NCBI GenBank assembly: GCA_938046495.1
Contig: CALIXG010000067.1
Coordinates: 1 to 15,383 of the forward strand
DNA length: 15,383 bases
DNA from: an uncultured Candidatus Saccharibacteria bacterium
GTDB taxonomy: Bacteria > Patescibacteriota > Saccharimonadia > Saccharimonadales > Saccharimonadaceae
Reading direction: 5' to 3'
Of the stretch, positions 1 to 7,532 are shown piece after piece; position 1 is the first letter of the stretch, and each line of letters starts with the position of its first letter. The notes below the pieces were generated by a model that searched no databases, had not been told where the DNA came from, and saw nothing but the letters and a program-made list of their open reading frames with translations. The position numbers and the translations under genes are program-made.

Positions 1-1767
1 AATATCTGAAAAGAGCGCCGTATTTACCACATGCACATAGTAAAACCACGCACGCACTTGGCCCACGTATTCCACGATGAAATCTGCTGGGTAATTCTTT
101 TCAAATTTTTCGCGATTTTCAAAAGGATAATGCAACTGCGCAAATGGCATCGAACCTGATTCAAACCAACAGTCTAACACCTTATCAATACGCTTAAAAT
201 GTTCACCGTCAATCTCAAATTCAATTTCATCCACCCATGGACGGTGATAATCTTCGAGTCTCGTACCGGAAAGTTCATAAAGTTCATCGTAAGAACCCAC
301 TACTTTCACACTTCCCTTATTACCTTTCCAAACCGGCATTGCCGTAGCAAAGAAACGATCACGCGACAAGTTCCAGTCCGGTGCCGCTTCGATATTTTTC
401 TCGAAACGTCCATGCTTCAAATATTCTGGGAACCAATTAATTTTTTCATTTTCAGAAATCAACATGGTTTTCGAATCCGTCACATTGAAGAACCAGCTTG
501 GAAATGCCCGGTAAATAATGCGTTGCTTCGAGCGTGGATTGAATGGATATTCGTGCTTAATATATTTAATACGATATACGATACCCTTTTCGAGCAGCAT
601 CTTAGCAATAATTTTATTTGCCGCCCAAAGTTCGATTCCATTTTCATCAGTTTTGCGTACCCCGAGGTCCATCAACCATTTCTCAGCTGCCTCCACGTAG
701 TAACCCTGTTCATCCAAAAGATCCACAAAGTCCACTTCGTGCGCCAAAGCCAAATCATAGTCCGCCTCGCCATAAGCTGGAGCGATATGCACGATACCCG
801 TACCATCTTCATCTGAGACATATTCTGCAGTCAGCACGTGATAGGTATCTTTTTTACGTTCCTCACGGGAGAAATTTTCCATCAAAGGCTGATATTCCAA
901 GCCCACTAACTCCGCGCCCGAAAGTTCCTTCAAAAGTTCATATTCTCCCTCAAAAACTTCTGCCGCCGTCTTCACTAGTGTTACGATTTTCTCTTCACCC
1001 ACTTGGTACAGACCATAAGTTAATTTTTCATTTACCGCCAAAACCAAGTTCGCAGGCAAAGTCCAAGGCGTGGTCGTCCAAGCTAGCAGATACGCTCCCT
1101 GAAGTTCCCCTTCACTCACTACCTTAAATTTCACAAACACCGATGGATCGGTCACCTCTTGATAAGCATCGTTGTCCATCGTCACTTCGGCCTTCGAAAC
1201 CGGCGTCGAGAATTTGGTGTCATACATCAAAACCTTGCGGCCCTCGAAAATCAAGCCCTTTTCATACAAAGTTTTAAACGCCCACCAAACCGATTCCATA
1301 TAATTCTTATCCATTGTACGATAAGCCCCACGAAAATCTACCCAACGACCAATACGCTCAATCGTCGATTCCCAAGCTTCCGAATTTGCCACCATTGAAG
1401 CCTTAGCCTTCTCGATATAGGTCGCTAGCGGCCACTTCGTACCAATTTCTCGACGATCGGTAATTCCTAATTGCTTCTCGACAAAATTCTCTGCCGGCAA
1501 GCCGTGACAATCCCAACCCCAACGACGCTCTACCCGTTTTCCGCGCATCGTCCAAAACCTTGGCACTGCATCCTTCGTCACTGAAGAAAGCAAGGTTCCG
1601 TGATGTGGCATACCAGTAATGAATGGAGGTCCATCATAAAACACATATGAATTATCAATATCGCGTTGCTCAATCGATTTTTCAAAAGTCTGATTTTTCT
1701 TCCAAAATTCGATCAAAGCTTTTTCGTATTCTAAAGCTCGTCTTCTTGTATTTGCTTGATATTTCAT
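1..1767 (-). CDS. ileS: Isoleucyl-tRNA synthetase, N-terminal 589 residues (runs off the left edge)
   Basis: Class I synthetase that charges tRNA-Ile in the cytoplasm. The visible part holds the first half of the Rossmann domain (DGPPF about residues 45-49, then GWDCHGLPAE about 84-93) and the CP1 editing domain (AWTTTPWTLPAN, GTGIVHIAPAYGEADY). The second Rossmann half begins at the left edge (ADFIVEYVGQVRAWFYY). KMSKS and the anticodon-binding domain lie outside the window. WTTTPWTLPAN and the GWDCHGLP block identify IleRS, and the DGPPF..G.PH pattern resembles the eukaryote-like type 2 clade. Oddity: the HxGH signature reads His55-His56-Gly57-Thr58, so the last histidine is threonine. The ATG follows GAGGG by a short gap and lies 11 bp after the HD-domain stop, so the two genes are probably cotranscribed. 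Confidence 0.95.
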   Translation of the reverse strand, partial: MKYQANTRRRALEYEKALIEFWKKNQTFEKSIEQRDIDNSYVFYDGPPFITGMPHHGTLLSSVTKDAVPRFWTMRGKRVERRWGWDCHGLPAENFVEKQLGITDRREIGTKWPLATYIEKAKASMVANSEAWESTIERIGRWVDFRGAYRTMDKNYMESVWWAFKTLYEKGLIFEGRKVLMYDTKFSTPVSKAEVTMDNDAYQEVTDPSVFVKFKVVSEGELQGAYLLAWTTTPWTLPANLVLAVNEKLTYGLYQVGEEKIVTLVKTAAEVFEGEYELLKELSGAELVGLEYQPLMENFSREERKKDTYHVLTAEYVSDEDGTGIVHIAPAYGEADYDLALAHEVDFVDLLDEQGYYVEAAEKWLMDLGVRKTDENGIELWAANKIIAKMLLEKGIVYRIKYIKHEYPFNPRSKQRIIYRAFPSWFFNVTDSKTMLISENEKINWFPEYLKHGRFEKNIEAAPDWNLSRDRFFATAMPVWKGNKGSVKVVGSYDELYELSGTRLEDYHRPWVDEIEFEIDGEHFKRIDKVLDCWFESGSMPFAQLHYPFENREKFEKNYPADFIVEYVGQVRAWFYYVHVVNTALFSDI

Positions 1768-1778
1768 ATTCCCTCTTT

Positions 1779-2447
1779 CTAATCCGTTTCCTCTGTATTT
1801 TTCAAAATTTTCGTATATATTCCGTTCGGTTCATCCATTGTCGTTTCAATAATTTCTTCACGGAATAATTCGTAAATATTTCCCTCAATTTTGTCATCAA
1901 AGTACAATTTTAAATCGTATAACCTGCGTAAATGTTCCCCTGCGCGTCGAATATTGTGCCGAATCAAGATATCCGAGAAGCGATCCGAAATCGTCATAAT
2001 CCCCGTATGGTGACACATATTGTCGCAAAGTTGAATCAAACGATCATAATCATCAATTTCCACTCTTAGCATATATTCTTGCGTCATGCGAATCGTATCC
2101 TCGTCCATCCCCTCCCAAAATTCGTCACGGTTCAAAGTCGGAAAACCGTAATAAGTGTGGGTCATCGAAATTCGCGCTGGAATCTCGAGACCCTTTTCCA
2201 TCAAAATTTCATAACCAAAAATCGGGTGCTTCAATCCTGCATGTTTCATTTTCACCCGACCGATATCGTGCAGCAATCCCACTGCATAAGCCATATCTGG
2301 GTCAAGCTGATCTTTTTTCATGGCACGCGCAATCGCCTCTGCTGCTCTCGCCGTACTCTTAGAGTGCTGCTCCCAGTAGATTTTATATCCCGGCTGCGTT
2401 TTACCCCAGGCAAAAATTGCCTCTGCTTGTTCCCTGATTTTATTCAT
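1779..2447 (-). CDS. HD-domain protein (putative metal-dependent phosphohydrolase)
   Basis: A 222-residue soluble protein with the HD-superfamily signature: His28, the His60-Asp61 doublet in LLHDIGR, His69/His74, His97 and a likely closing Asp142 (QLCDNM). HD proteins usually hydrolyse phosphomonoester or phosphodiester bonds in nucleotides using bound metal; the substrate here cannot be told. The GLLHDIGR block resembles single-domain HDIG hydrolases, and there is no signal peptide, membrane segment or RelA/SpoT synthetase part. It lies 11 bp upstream of ileS on the same strand. A TATAAT box ends 7 nt before the ATG with AAGGGG directly against the start, so the mRNA may be leaderless. Confidence 0.85.
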   Translation of the reverse strand: MNKIREQAEAIFAWGKTQPGYKIYWEQHSKSTARAAEAIARAMKKDQLDPDMAYAVGLLHDIGRVKMKHAGLKHPIFGYEILMEKGLEIPARISMTHTYYGFPTLNRDEFWEGMDEDTIRMTQEYMLRVEIDDYDRLIQLCDNMCHHTGIMTISDRFSDILIRHNIRRAGEHLRRLYDLKLYFDDKIEGNIYELFREEIIETTMDEPNGIYTKILKNTEETD

Positions 2448-2460
2448 CCCCTTAATTATA
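2448..2460 (-). promoter_or_regulatory. -10 box for the HD-domain gene, leaderless spacing
   Basis: TATAAT on the minus strand at 2460-2455 ends 7 nt before the ATG at 2447, placing the predicted transcript start at or next to the A of ATG. No convincing -35 was seen. Confidence 0.6.
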
Positions 2461-2550
2461 CAACAAAAATCCAGACTTCGCTAAAAGCCAAACGCCCTCA
2501 TCTAAGCTACCCCCCCATTCTTCACGAATCCCCCTCTCATATCGCTAATT

Positions 2551-2817
2551 CTAGACTTCGCGAATCACGTATTTTACTTCGGAAATTTGTGGCAATGGCC
2601 TACCCGCCCACTTTTTTACCACCATCCCGTCATCTTGCAAAACCAAAACCGTCGGATATTGCACAATATCTCTCGCTCTCGCGAATATTTCCCCATCAAT
2701 CGTTTCTGGATCAATTAGTTCCACTTCTTTTCGCGCCTCATATTCAAAGTCTCGCTTCCACATCTCGGCTTCCGAGGCAAATTCTGAATGTTGCTTCACC
2801 ACTATTACTACACGCAT
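2551..2817 (-). CDS. Thioredoxin-fold protein lacking cysteines
   Basis: An 88-residue protein. The pattern of beta strand (RVVIVVK), helix (about 12-30), strand (VELID), helix (GEIFARARD), YPT at 54-56 in the cis-proline position, and strand pair TVLVLQDDG / KKWAGRPLP fits a compact thioredoxin fold. The usual CxxC after the first strand is replaced by KQHSEFA and the protein has no cysteine at all, so it cannot be a dithiol oxidoreductase; a binding role is more likely. Its start overlaps the end of nrdR by 10 bp, which suggests translational coupling. The fold assignment rests on the YPT loop and strand pattern only. Confidence 0.75.
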   Translation of the reverse strand: MRVVIVVKQHSEFASEAEMWKRDFEYEARKEVELIDPETIDGEIFARARDIVQYPTVLVLQDDGMVVKKWAGRPLPQISEVKYVIREV

Positions 2818-3269
2818 TCTTTTTTCTTCTTTCTCTGTTCCCTAATAATACTTTCGAACTCATCCAAAGTCTTAAACTGCAAAAACACACTGGCAAATCG
2901 CACATAAGCCACTTCATTTTTTTCCGCCAAAACATCCAAAATCGCCTGACCAATCTCATGCGATTCCACTTCATCTCGATCTAGAGCGTACATCTTCGCA
3001 GTCACCGAGTTTACCACATCTTCAATCTCAAATTCCGAATTAAAAAACTTGCCTACACTGCGTTTTACCGCACCGCGCAATTTATCTCGATCGAAAACTT
3101 CTCTGTTACCACTACGTTTTTTCACCGTCAAAGTCGGCAACTCAATGCGTTCATATGTTGTAAAGCGATAACCGTCTTTCGTCACGCGACGACGACGAAT
3201 CATCTGGCCATCCGTAGTTTCCCGGCTTTCCAGCACTTTACTATCGCCAATGCCAATATTTATATTCAT
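2808..3269 (-). CDS. nrdR: NrdR-type transcriptional regulator (ATP-cone) without zinc-binding cysteines
   Basis: NrdR represses ribonucleotide reductase genes when its ATP-cone senses dATP. This 153-residue protein has the family's usual length. It keeps the N-terminal core around SKVLESRETTDGQMIRRRR (10-28) and RFTTYERIEL (35-44), then the ATP-cone beginning VKKRSGNREVFDRDKLRGA. In E. coli NrdR the zinc ribbon uses Cys3, Cys6, Cys31 and Cys34; the aligned residues here are Asn2, Ile5, Thr30 and Gly33, so every zinc ligand is lost. A TAG stop lies in frame five codons upstream of the ATG, which excludes a longer N-terminus. No Shine-Dalgarno is visible. Its place between ftsZ and the thioredoxin-fold gene does not identify targets. 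Confidence 0.9.
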   Translation of the reverse strand: MNINIGIGDSKVLESRETTDGQMIRRRRVTKDGYRFTTYERIELPTLTVKKRSGNREVFDRDKLRGAVKRSVGKFFNSEFEIEDVVNSVTAKMYALDRDEVESHEIGQAILDVLAEKNEVAYVRFASVFLQFKTLDEFESIIREQRKKKKECV

Positions 3270-3284
3270 TATAATTTCTATCTA

Positions 3285-3309
3285 AAATGACTGGACTAGC
3301 CAGTCATTT
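3285..3309 (-). terminator. Perfect hairpin between ftsZ and nrdR, weak terminator
   Basis: AAATGACTGG and CCAGTCATTT form a 10-bp stem around a 5-nt loop. It starts 12 bp after the ftsZ stop. On the minus strand the T-rich end is only TTT followed by TAGA, so it may attenuate rather than end ftsZ transcription, or it may act as an operator or mRNA stabiliser. Confidence 0.55.
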
Positions 3310-3321
3310 CGAATTGTTAAG

Positions 3322-4536
3322 TTATTTTTTATTGCGGAATCTTGCACGAAGTGAAGGTGGTACATCCAAATCTTCTTCTTCGTCTTTTTTACCGATGCGT
3401 TCCCAAATATTTTCTTTTGGGGTAGCCGTGAAATCATTTTGGAATTCATTGGTTGAGGTAGCAGAATGATCGAAGCTATTAATTGGTGCCGCTACTGGCT
3501 CACTGGCCTGTGACTTCATCGCTTCCACGCGTTCCATCACTTCCGCATTACGACGAGCTTCTTCTTCCTCGGCACGCTTTTGACGGTAATAATCCGAATC
3601 AAAACCAGTTGCTACCACGGTAATTACGATTTCATCTTGCAATTCTGGGCGAATTGAAGCACCGAAGATAATATTAGCATCTGGAGAAACTGCACCAGTG
3701 ATTTCCTCGGCTGCTTCTTGGATTTCGGACATTGACATATCATAGCCACCAGCTACCGAGAAGAGTACGCCACGAGCACCGTCAATTTTCACTTCGATAA
3801 GTGGGGATTCAATAGCTTGTTGAGCTGCCAATTTCGCACGGTTTTCACCGGAAGCACGGCCGATACCCATCAATGCTGAACCCGCATTCTTCATAATAGC
3901 CTTCACATCCGCAAAGTCCAAGTTAATCAGCGCATGTTCGGTAATTAATTCTGAAATACCTTGCACGCCTTGACGCAAAACATCGTCTGCAATCTTAAAA
4001 GTTTCGAGCAGTGGAGTGCGTGGATCAATCGTTTGCAGTAAACGGTCGTTAGGAATCGTAATTAAAGCATCGACTTCCTTGGCCAATTTTTCAATCGCAG
4101 AGTCAGCATTCTTCTTACGCTGTGCACCTTCGAAGGTGAATGGCTTAGTCACCACCCCAACGGTCAAAATATCTTGTTTTTTAGCTTCCTGAGCCACTAC
4201 TGGACCAGCACCAGAACCGGTACCACCACCAGCACCCAGAGTAATGAAGACCATATCGGCATCCTTAATAGCTTCACAAATATTATCACGGCTTTCTTCC
4301 GCAGCGGTTTGACCTTTTTCTGGATCACCACCGGCACCAAGACCTTGTCCAATATGAACTTTCACATCTGCATTAGAGTGATGTAGAGCCTGGGCATCGG
4401 TATTGACCGCAATAAATTCAACACCGGAAAGTCCAACTTCCTTCATGCGATTTACCGCAGAACCGCCAGCTCCACCGACACCGATTACTTTAATCGTCGC
4501 TTTGCTTTCCACCTCTGTTGGTTTTATTTCTGGCAT
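3322..4536 (-). CDS. ftsZ: Cell division GTPase FtsZ
   Basis: Tubulin homologue that polymerises with GTP at mid-cell into the division ring. The 404 residues comprise a globular GTPase core (about 12-320), a charged Glu/Arg-rich helix and variable linker (about 330-385), and a short C-terminal peptide. Visible motifs are [13 protein letters not shown] (19-31), AVNTDAQAL (43-51), the tubulin signature GGGTGSG (103-109), ITIPNDRLL, and the synergy-loop stretch NLDFADVK. The tail [12 protein letters not shown] sits where the conserved FtsA-binding peptide (DIPxFLR type) is expected and resembles it. It lies 68 bp downstream of ftsA. A TATAGT box and GAGGA upstream of the ATG suggest its own promoter with a very short leader. 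Confidence 0.98.
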   Translation of the reverse strand: MPEIKPTEVESKATIKVIGVGGAGGSAVNRMKEVGLSGVEFIAVNTDAQALHHSNADVKVHIGQGLGAGGDPEKGQTAAEESRDNICEAIKDADMVFITLGAGGGTGSGAGPVVAQEAKKQDILTVGVVTKPFTFEGAQRKKNADSAIEKLAKEVDALITIPNDRLLQTIDPRTPLLETFKIADDVLRQGVQGISELITEHALINLDFADVKAIMKNAGSALMGIGRASGENRAKLAAQQAIESPLIEVKIDGARGVLFSVAGGYDMSMSEIQEAAEEITGAVSPDANIIFGASIRPELQDEIVITVVATGFDSDYYRQKRAEEEEARRNAEVMERVEAMKSQASEPVAAPINSFDHSATSTNEFQNDFTATPKENIWERIGKKDEEEDLDVPPSLRARFRNKK

Positions 4537-4560
4537 CTTTATTCCTCACTTTTAACTATA
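4537..4560 (-). promoter_or_regulatory. -10 box and Shine-Dalgarno of ftsZ
   Basis: TATAGT on the minus strand at 4560-4555 is followed 18 nt later by the ATG. The intervening sequence contains GAGGA with a 6-nt gap to the start, so the predicted leader is only about 12 nt but carries an SD. Confidence 0.5.
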
Positions 4561-4604
4561 GATTACTTCTATATTAACACATTTCTAGCCAGAATAAGAG
4601 ATTT

Positions 4605-5813
4605 TTATCTTCCACCGCCAAATAATTTGCCGAAGAAGCTCATTGGTTTTTCTTCCACACGCGTTTCTTGCTCGCGCATGTCGTCATTCATCATCAAAGC
4701 CAAACCAATCGCCACCGCAAAACGAGGCTTCTTGGTCTCATTGTCAATATGAGTCACATCCATTAGTGGCAAGCCAATCCTAGTAGCCACTTCCATATGC
4801 TCCCTCGCGAAGCGTTCAATTCCACGCATCTCCGCGCCTCCACCCGTCAAAACTACACCTTCTGGCAGTTTCTTTTCGTACCCCGCAATGGCAATTTCTT
4901 TCTTCACGTGCTCAAAAATATCAATCAAACGGTCTTCCACGATTCGATTTACCATCGTCTTCGTGAAGCTAATCGATTCATCACCAAAGCGCATCGTCAT
5001 CGGCTTATCATTATCAATTAATTCCGCCGTCACGTATTTCATCTTAATTTCTTCGGCCACCTCTGTACTCACTGCCAAACTAATCGCGATATCATTCGTA
5101 ATGTGGTTCGCGCCGATATTAATCACGCCAAAATATTGCAAGAAACCTTCCATAAAAATCGCCACCGAAGTCGTCGCCGCCCCCATTTCCACTACTGCCA
5201 CGCCATTTTCCTTCTGGCTCTCAAGCAGTACTGCGCGCCCCGCGGCTACTGCCGTTGGCACTAATTTCAAGGCATTAATATTCAAGGCTCCCGCCACTTC
5301 CTTCAAATTCATGCAAACTGGCAAAAGTGCCGAAACCACATTGGCTTGCATTTCCAGTTTCACTCCGCGCATACCAATCGGATTTCTAATTCCGCCCTGA
5401 CCCGCAATCGCATATTCCACTGGAATCACGTCTAATAGTTCACGGTTATCTGGTACAATCCCCGATACCGCAAATTCCTTTAAGCGCGTCACATCTGCCT
5501 CAGTAATTTCCGTACCCGTAATCGAGATGCCGCCCTGCGTCGGCGCTGTACCGACATTTGAACCATTAATTGAAAGATAGGCGTCTGCCAAATTCATCCC
5601 GATCATACGATCGATTTCTAGCGAAGCCGTCTCGAGCGCGTGCACCGCATTGCGCAAATTCGTCACCACGCCCTTGCTCATCCCCCCGTTTTGCGGTGAC
5701 TCAATCTTACCTACTACGGTAATCTGACCATTCATCTCACTGAGGACTACTTCGCGAATATTTTGCGTCCCCATATCAATGCCAAAACTAAACTTTGGTG
5801 TTTGCTCGTTCAT
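4605..5813 (-). CDS. ftsA: Cell division protein FtsA
   Basis: Actin-like ATPase that tethers FtsZ to the membrane. The 402 residues are near the family's usual 400-420. Actin-fold motifs are visible: phosphate-1 loop FGIDMGTQNIREVVL (about 10-24), the FtsA-specific 1C (SHS2) region around GVVTNLRNAV to VIPVEYAI, phosphate-2 strand GVAVVEMGAATTSVAIF, and the adenosine-binding GVVLTGGGAEM. The C-terminus SFFGKLFGGGR fits a short membrane-targeting amphipathic helix. It precedes ftsZ, the usual order of this pair, but no other division or cell-wall gene is present. A TGTTATAAT box ends 8 nt before the ATG, suggesting a leaderless message. Confidence 0.97.
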   Translation of the reverse strand: MNEQTPKFSFGIDMGTQNIREVVLSEMNGQITVVGKIESPQNGGMSKGVVTNLRNAVHALETASLEIDRMIGMNLADAYLSINGSNVGTAPTQGGISITGTEITEADVTRLKEFAVSGIVPDNRELLDVIPVEYAIAGQGGIRNPIGMRGVKLEMQANVVSALLPVCMNLKEVAGALNINALKLVPTAVAAGRAVLLESQKENGVAVVEMGAATTSVAIFMEGFLQYFGVINIGANHITNDIAISLAVSTEVAEEIKMKYVTAELIDNDKPMTMRFGDESISFTKTMVNRIVEDRLIDIFEHVKKEIAIAGYEKKLPEGVVLTGGGAEMRGIERFAREHMEVATRIGLPLMDVTHIDNETKKPRFAVAIGLALMMNDDMREQETRVEEKPMSFFGKLFGGGR

Positions 5814-5830
5814 ATATTTTCATTATAACA
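5814..5830 (-). promoter_or_regulatory. Extended -10 promoter of ftsA, leaderless spacing
   Basis: TG-T-TATAAT on the minus strand; the hexamer (5827-5822) ends 8 nt before the ATG at 5813. No clear -35, as expected for extended -10 promoters. Confidence 0.65.
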
Positions 5831-5852
5831 TAAACATTTTCCAGTCTACATC

Positions 5853-5879
5853 AAAAAATCTGACGACTCGCGCCAGATT
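5853..5879 (-). terminator. Rho-independent terminator of map
   Basis: On the minus strand AATCTGGCG and CGTCAGATT form a 9-bp stem (one G-T wobble) around loop CGAGT, followed by four more T. It lies between the map stop and the ftsA promoter. The hairpin is the last unit of the tandem repeat at 5860-5978. Confidence 0.8.
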
Positions 5880-5978
5880 CTCCTAAATCTGCTGACATTT
5901 TCACCAGATTTCCTGAACCTACTGACGACTCGCGCCAGATTTTCCTGAATCCACTGACGACTCGCGCCAGATTTTCCT
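5860..5978. repeat. Four tandem 30-32 bp hairpin repeats between map and ftsA
   Basis: Units start at 5860, 5892, 5922 and 5953. Three share CTGACGACTCGCGCCAG followed by ATT and TTCC or CTCC; the second is degenerate (CTGACATTTTCACCAG). Each can fold as CTGRYG/CRYCAG. The map-distal unit is the working terminator; the others lack a T-run. The units abut with no unique spacers, so this is not a CRISPR array. Confidence 0.9.
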
Positions 5979-6024
5979 TTTTTCTACAATCTACGAAGCC
6001 CCCCTACTTTGTTGATTTATCAAC

Positions 6025-6783
6025 TCACTCTTTTGGACAGTTCGGTAAAGTCAAAACTTCGTAACCATCTTCGGTCACCAGAATCGTATGTTCACAGTGA
6101 CAACCGATCGAACCATCCGAAAGCACCACATTCCAACCGCTCTCCGGATCCACATGATTATATGGCTTACCCAGAGATGACATTGGTTCAATACAGAGTG
6201 TATCTCCTGGCTTCAAAACATATCCACGACCGCGTTTACCGTAATTTGGCACTTCTGGCTCCATATGCATCGATTTACCGATAAAGTGACCGACATAATT
6301 TTCAATCACCCCAAGATGCCCTGCGCGCAATACTTTTTCTACCGCATAGCCGATATCGCCCAGATGTACTCCTGGCGCCACCGTCTCGATTCCCGCCCAA
6401 AGCGCCTTTTCGGTAGTCTTAATCATCTGTTTTACTGCCGGATTAGCCTTACCGACTACCGTAGTAAATGCTGCATCTGTATGATATCCCTTATAGCCAA
6501 TCACCAAATCAAAAGAGACCTTATCACCATCTTCCAGCGCATAGTCAGTGTTCGGCGCGCCATGCACCAATTCGTCATTTACCGAAATACAAATCGACCC
6601 CGGAAATTTCTCTTCTAATTCATCATAAGAAACCGTCGACCCACGTGACACAATCTGTTTCCTTACCCAGGCATCCAGCTCGCGCTTGGTCATTCCCACT
6701 GCGACATACTCGCGTAGGTCCCACAAAATCTCCCCCAAAATCTTGCCACCTTCACGCATTGCTTCAATTTTTACTTTATCCAT
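6025..6783 (-). CDS. map: Type I methionine aminopeptidase
   Basis: Removes the initiator methionine from new proteins in the cytoplasm. The 252 residues match the family length. All five metal ligands are in place: Asp92 (SFDLVI), Asp103 (HTDAAF), His166 (GHFIGKSMH), Glu199 (CIEPM) and Glu231 (CEHTILV), plus substrate-side His75 (ELVHGAPN) and His173. The functional link to def and fmt, about 6 kb away, is clear: deformylation precedes Met removal. Its neighbours are two adenylate-kinase-like genes, a trace of the adk-map pair in the ancestral spc operon. It ends with TGA, so UGA is a stop in this organism. The promoter is TTAACA-N17-TATAAT ending 7 nt before the ATG. Confidence 0.98.
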   Translation of the reverse strand: MDKVKIEAMREGGKILGEILWDLREYVAVGMTKRELDAWVRKQIVSRGSTVSYDELEEKFPGSICISVNDELVHGAPNTDYALEDGDKVSFDLVIGYKGYHTDAAFTTVVGKANPAVKQMIKTTEKALWAGIETVAPGVHLGDIGYAVEKVLRAGHLGVIENYVGHFIGKSMHMEPEVPNYGKRGRGYVLKPGDTLCIEPMSSLGKPYNHVDPESGWNVVLSDGSIGCHCEHTILVTEDGYEVLTLPNCPKE

Positions 6784-6819
6784 AACTGATATTATACTAC
6801 TCTTTTATACCCCTGTTAA
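6784..6819 (-). promoter_or_regulatory. Sigma70-type promoter of map, leaderless spacing
   Basis: On the minus strand TTAACA (6819-6814), a 17-nt spacer, then TATAAT (6796-6791), which ends 7 nt before the ATG at 6783. It is the best -35/-10 pair in the window. Confidence 0.75.
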
Positions 6820-6829
6820 GGCTTCCATT

Positions 6830-6912
6830 AACTAACGCCAAAATTCTAATTTACTTTATCTTAGCCCGCACCACTAGCTCTGACATTTTTCTGCTTCAAC
6901 TAACGCCAAAAT
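6830..6912. repeat. Direct repeat of the adk-like gene 3' end
   Basis: AACTAACGCCAAAAT occurs at 6830-6844 and again at 6898-6912. The second copy is inside the 3' coding end of the kinase gene and the first lies downstream of its stop, 68 bp away. Confidence 0.7.
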
Positions 6913-7413
6913 CCTCTGATTGACCGTTTCCTCGTCACCATTTCCGTCCACTTCGTAAACTTTCAGGCCTTTCTCTTTCATTTTTGCCAAAAACGGCACA
7001 CTTTTTTCTCGGTAATAATTAATTTTACGCTGCCAAACCGCCAGATTATCATCTTCCCGACCCCTTAAACTCAACCTGCGATAAAGCTCTGCCTCATCCA
7101 CCCGAATATCTACCACGAATTCTACCTCTTGAAAAATTCCGGTTTTTTCCAACATTTCTACCTGTTCGACACTTCCCGGTTGACCATCAAATACTACATC
7201 CTTACCCGATCTTATTTCTCGGTACATATTTTCCGTCAAAAGCGCCACCAAAAGTTCTTCCGGAATCATCGCTCCTGTCTGAGTGTATTCTTCAAAACGC
7301 TTCGAGTCGCGAATTAATTGCCCCGCTGAAAGCCAAGTTCGTCCCAGTTCCGCCGCCAACATTCTCCCCTGTGTCGATTTTCCCGCCCCCGCCGGGCCGT
7401 AAACCATAATCAT
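6874..7413 (-). CDS. Adenylate-kinase-like nucleoside monophosphate kinase, divergent copy
   Basis: A 179-residue P-loop kinase of the Adk family. Walker A is GPAGAGKST (6-14), the NMP-binding segment is LSAGQLIRDS (28-37), and the catalytic arginines lie in LRGREDD plus WQRKINYYREK. There is no LID insertion, so this is the short form. In Adk the motif DGFPRT supplies an arginine (Arg88 in E. coli) that contacts AMP; here it reads DGQPGS (76-81) with glycine at that place. The neighbouring paralogue keeps the arginine, so this copy may use another nucleotide or be less active. The first ATG is preferred because it places the P-loop at the usual distance; an ATG two codons later is possible. 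AAGG upstream is a weak SD. Confidence 0.85.
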   Translation of the reverse strand: MIMVYGPAGAGKSTQGRMLAAELGRTWLSAGQLIRDSKRFEEYTQTGAMIPEELLVALLTENMYREIRSGKDVVFDGQPGSVEQVEMLEKTGIFQEVEFVVDIRVDEAELYRRLSLRGREDDNLAVWQRKINYYREKSVPFLAKMKEKGLKVYEVDGNGDEETVNQRILALVEAEKCQS

Positions 7414-7492
7414 ATTTTACGCGCCTTTCTTTATAACTTCATTTTTACAAAAATCACAGAGCCATCTCTATTATTTTACTTTTCAATATTAA

Positions 7493-7532
7493 AATTACGA
7501 TTCCGACCTTATAATTACAATTTCGACCTCAT
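7493..7532. repeat. Two 20-bp tandem repeats across the adk stop codon
   Basis: AATTACGATTCCGACCTTAT (7493-7512) and AATTACAATTTCGACCTCAT (7513-7532) match at 17 of 20 positions. The adk stop (7515-7517) lies in the second unit, and the copy downstream carries the same stop. Confidence 0.8.

Noticed and set aside
199..1398. Plus-strand open frames opposite ileS
   Set aside because: They are reverse-strand shadows with low-complexity composition and no recognisable domain.
3267..3273. TATAAT overlapping the nrdR ATG as a promoter
   Set aside because: Transcription would start inside the gene, and no other ATG follows until residue 23 beyond conserved sequence.
5860..5978. Repeats as a CRISPR array
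   Set aside because: Units abut with no unique spacers, contain terminator-like hairpins, and no cas gene is present.
6025..6027. UGA recoded as glycine (SR1/Gracilibacteria code)
   Set aside because: map ends at this TGA at normal family length, and none of the genes contain internal TGA codons.
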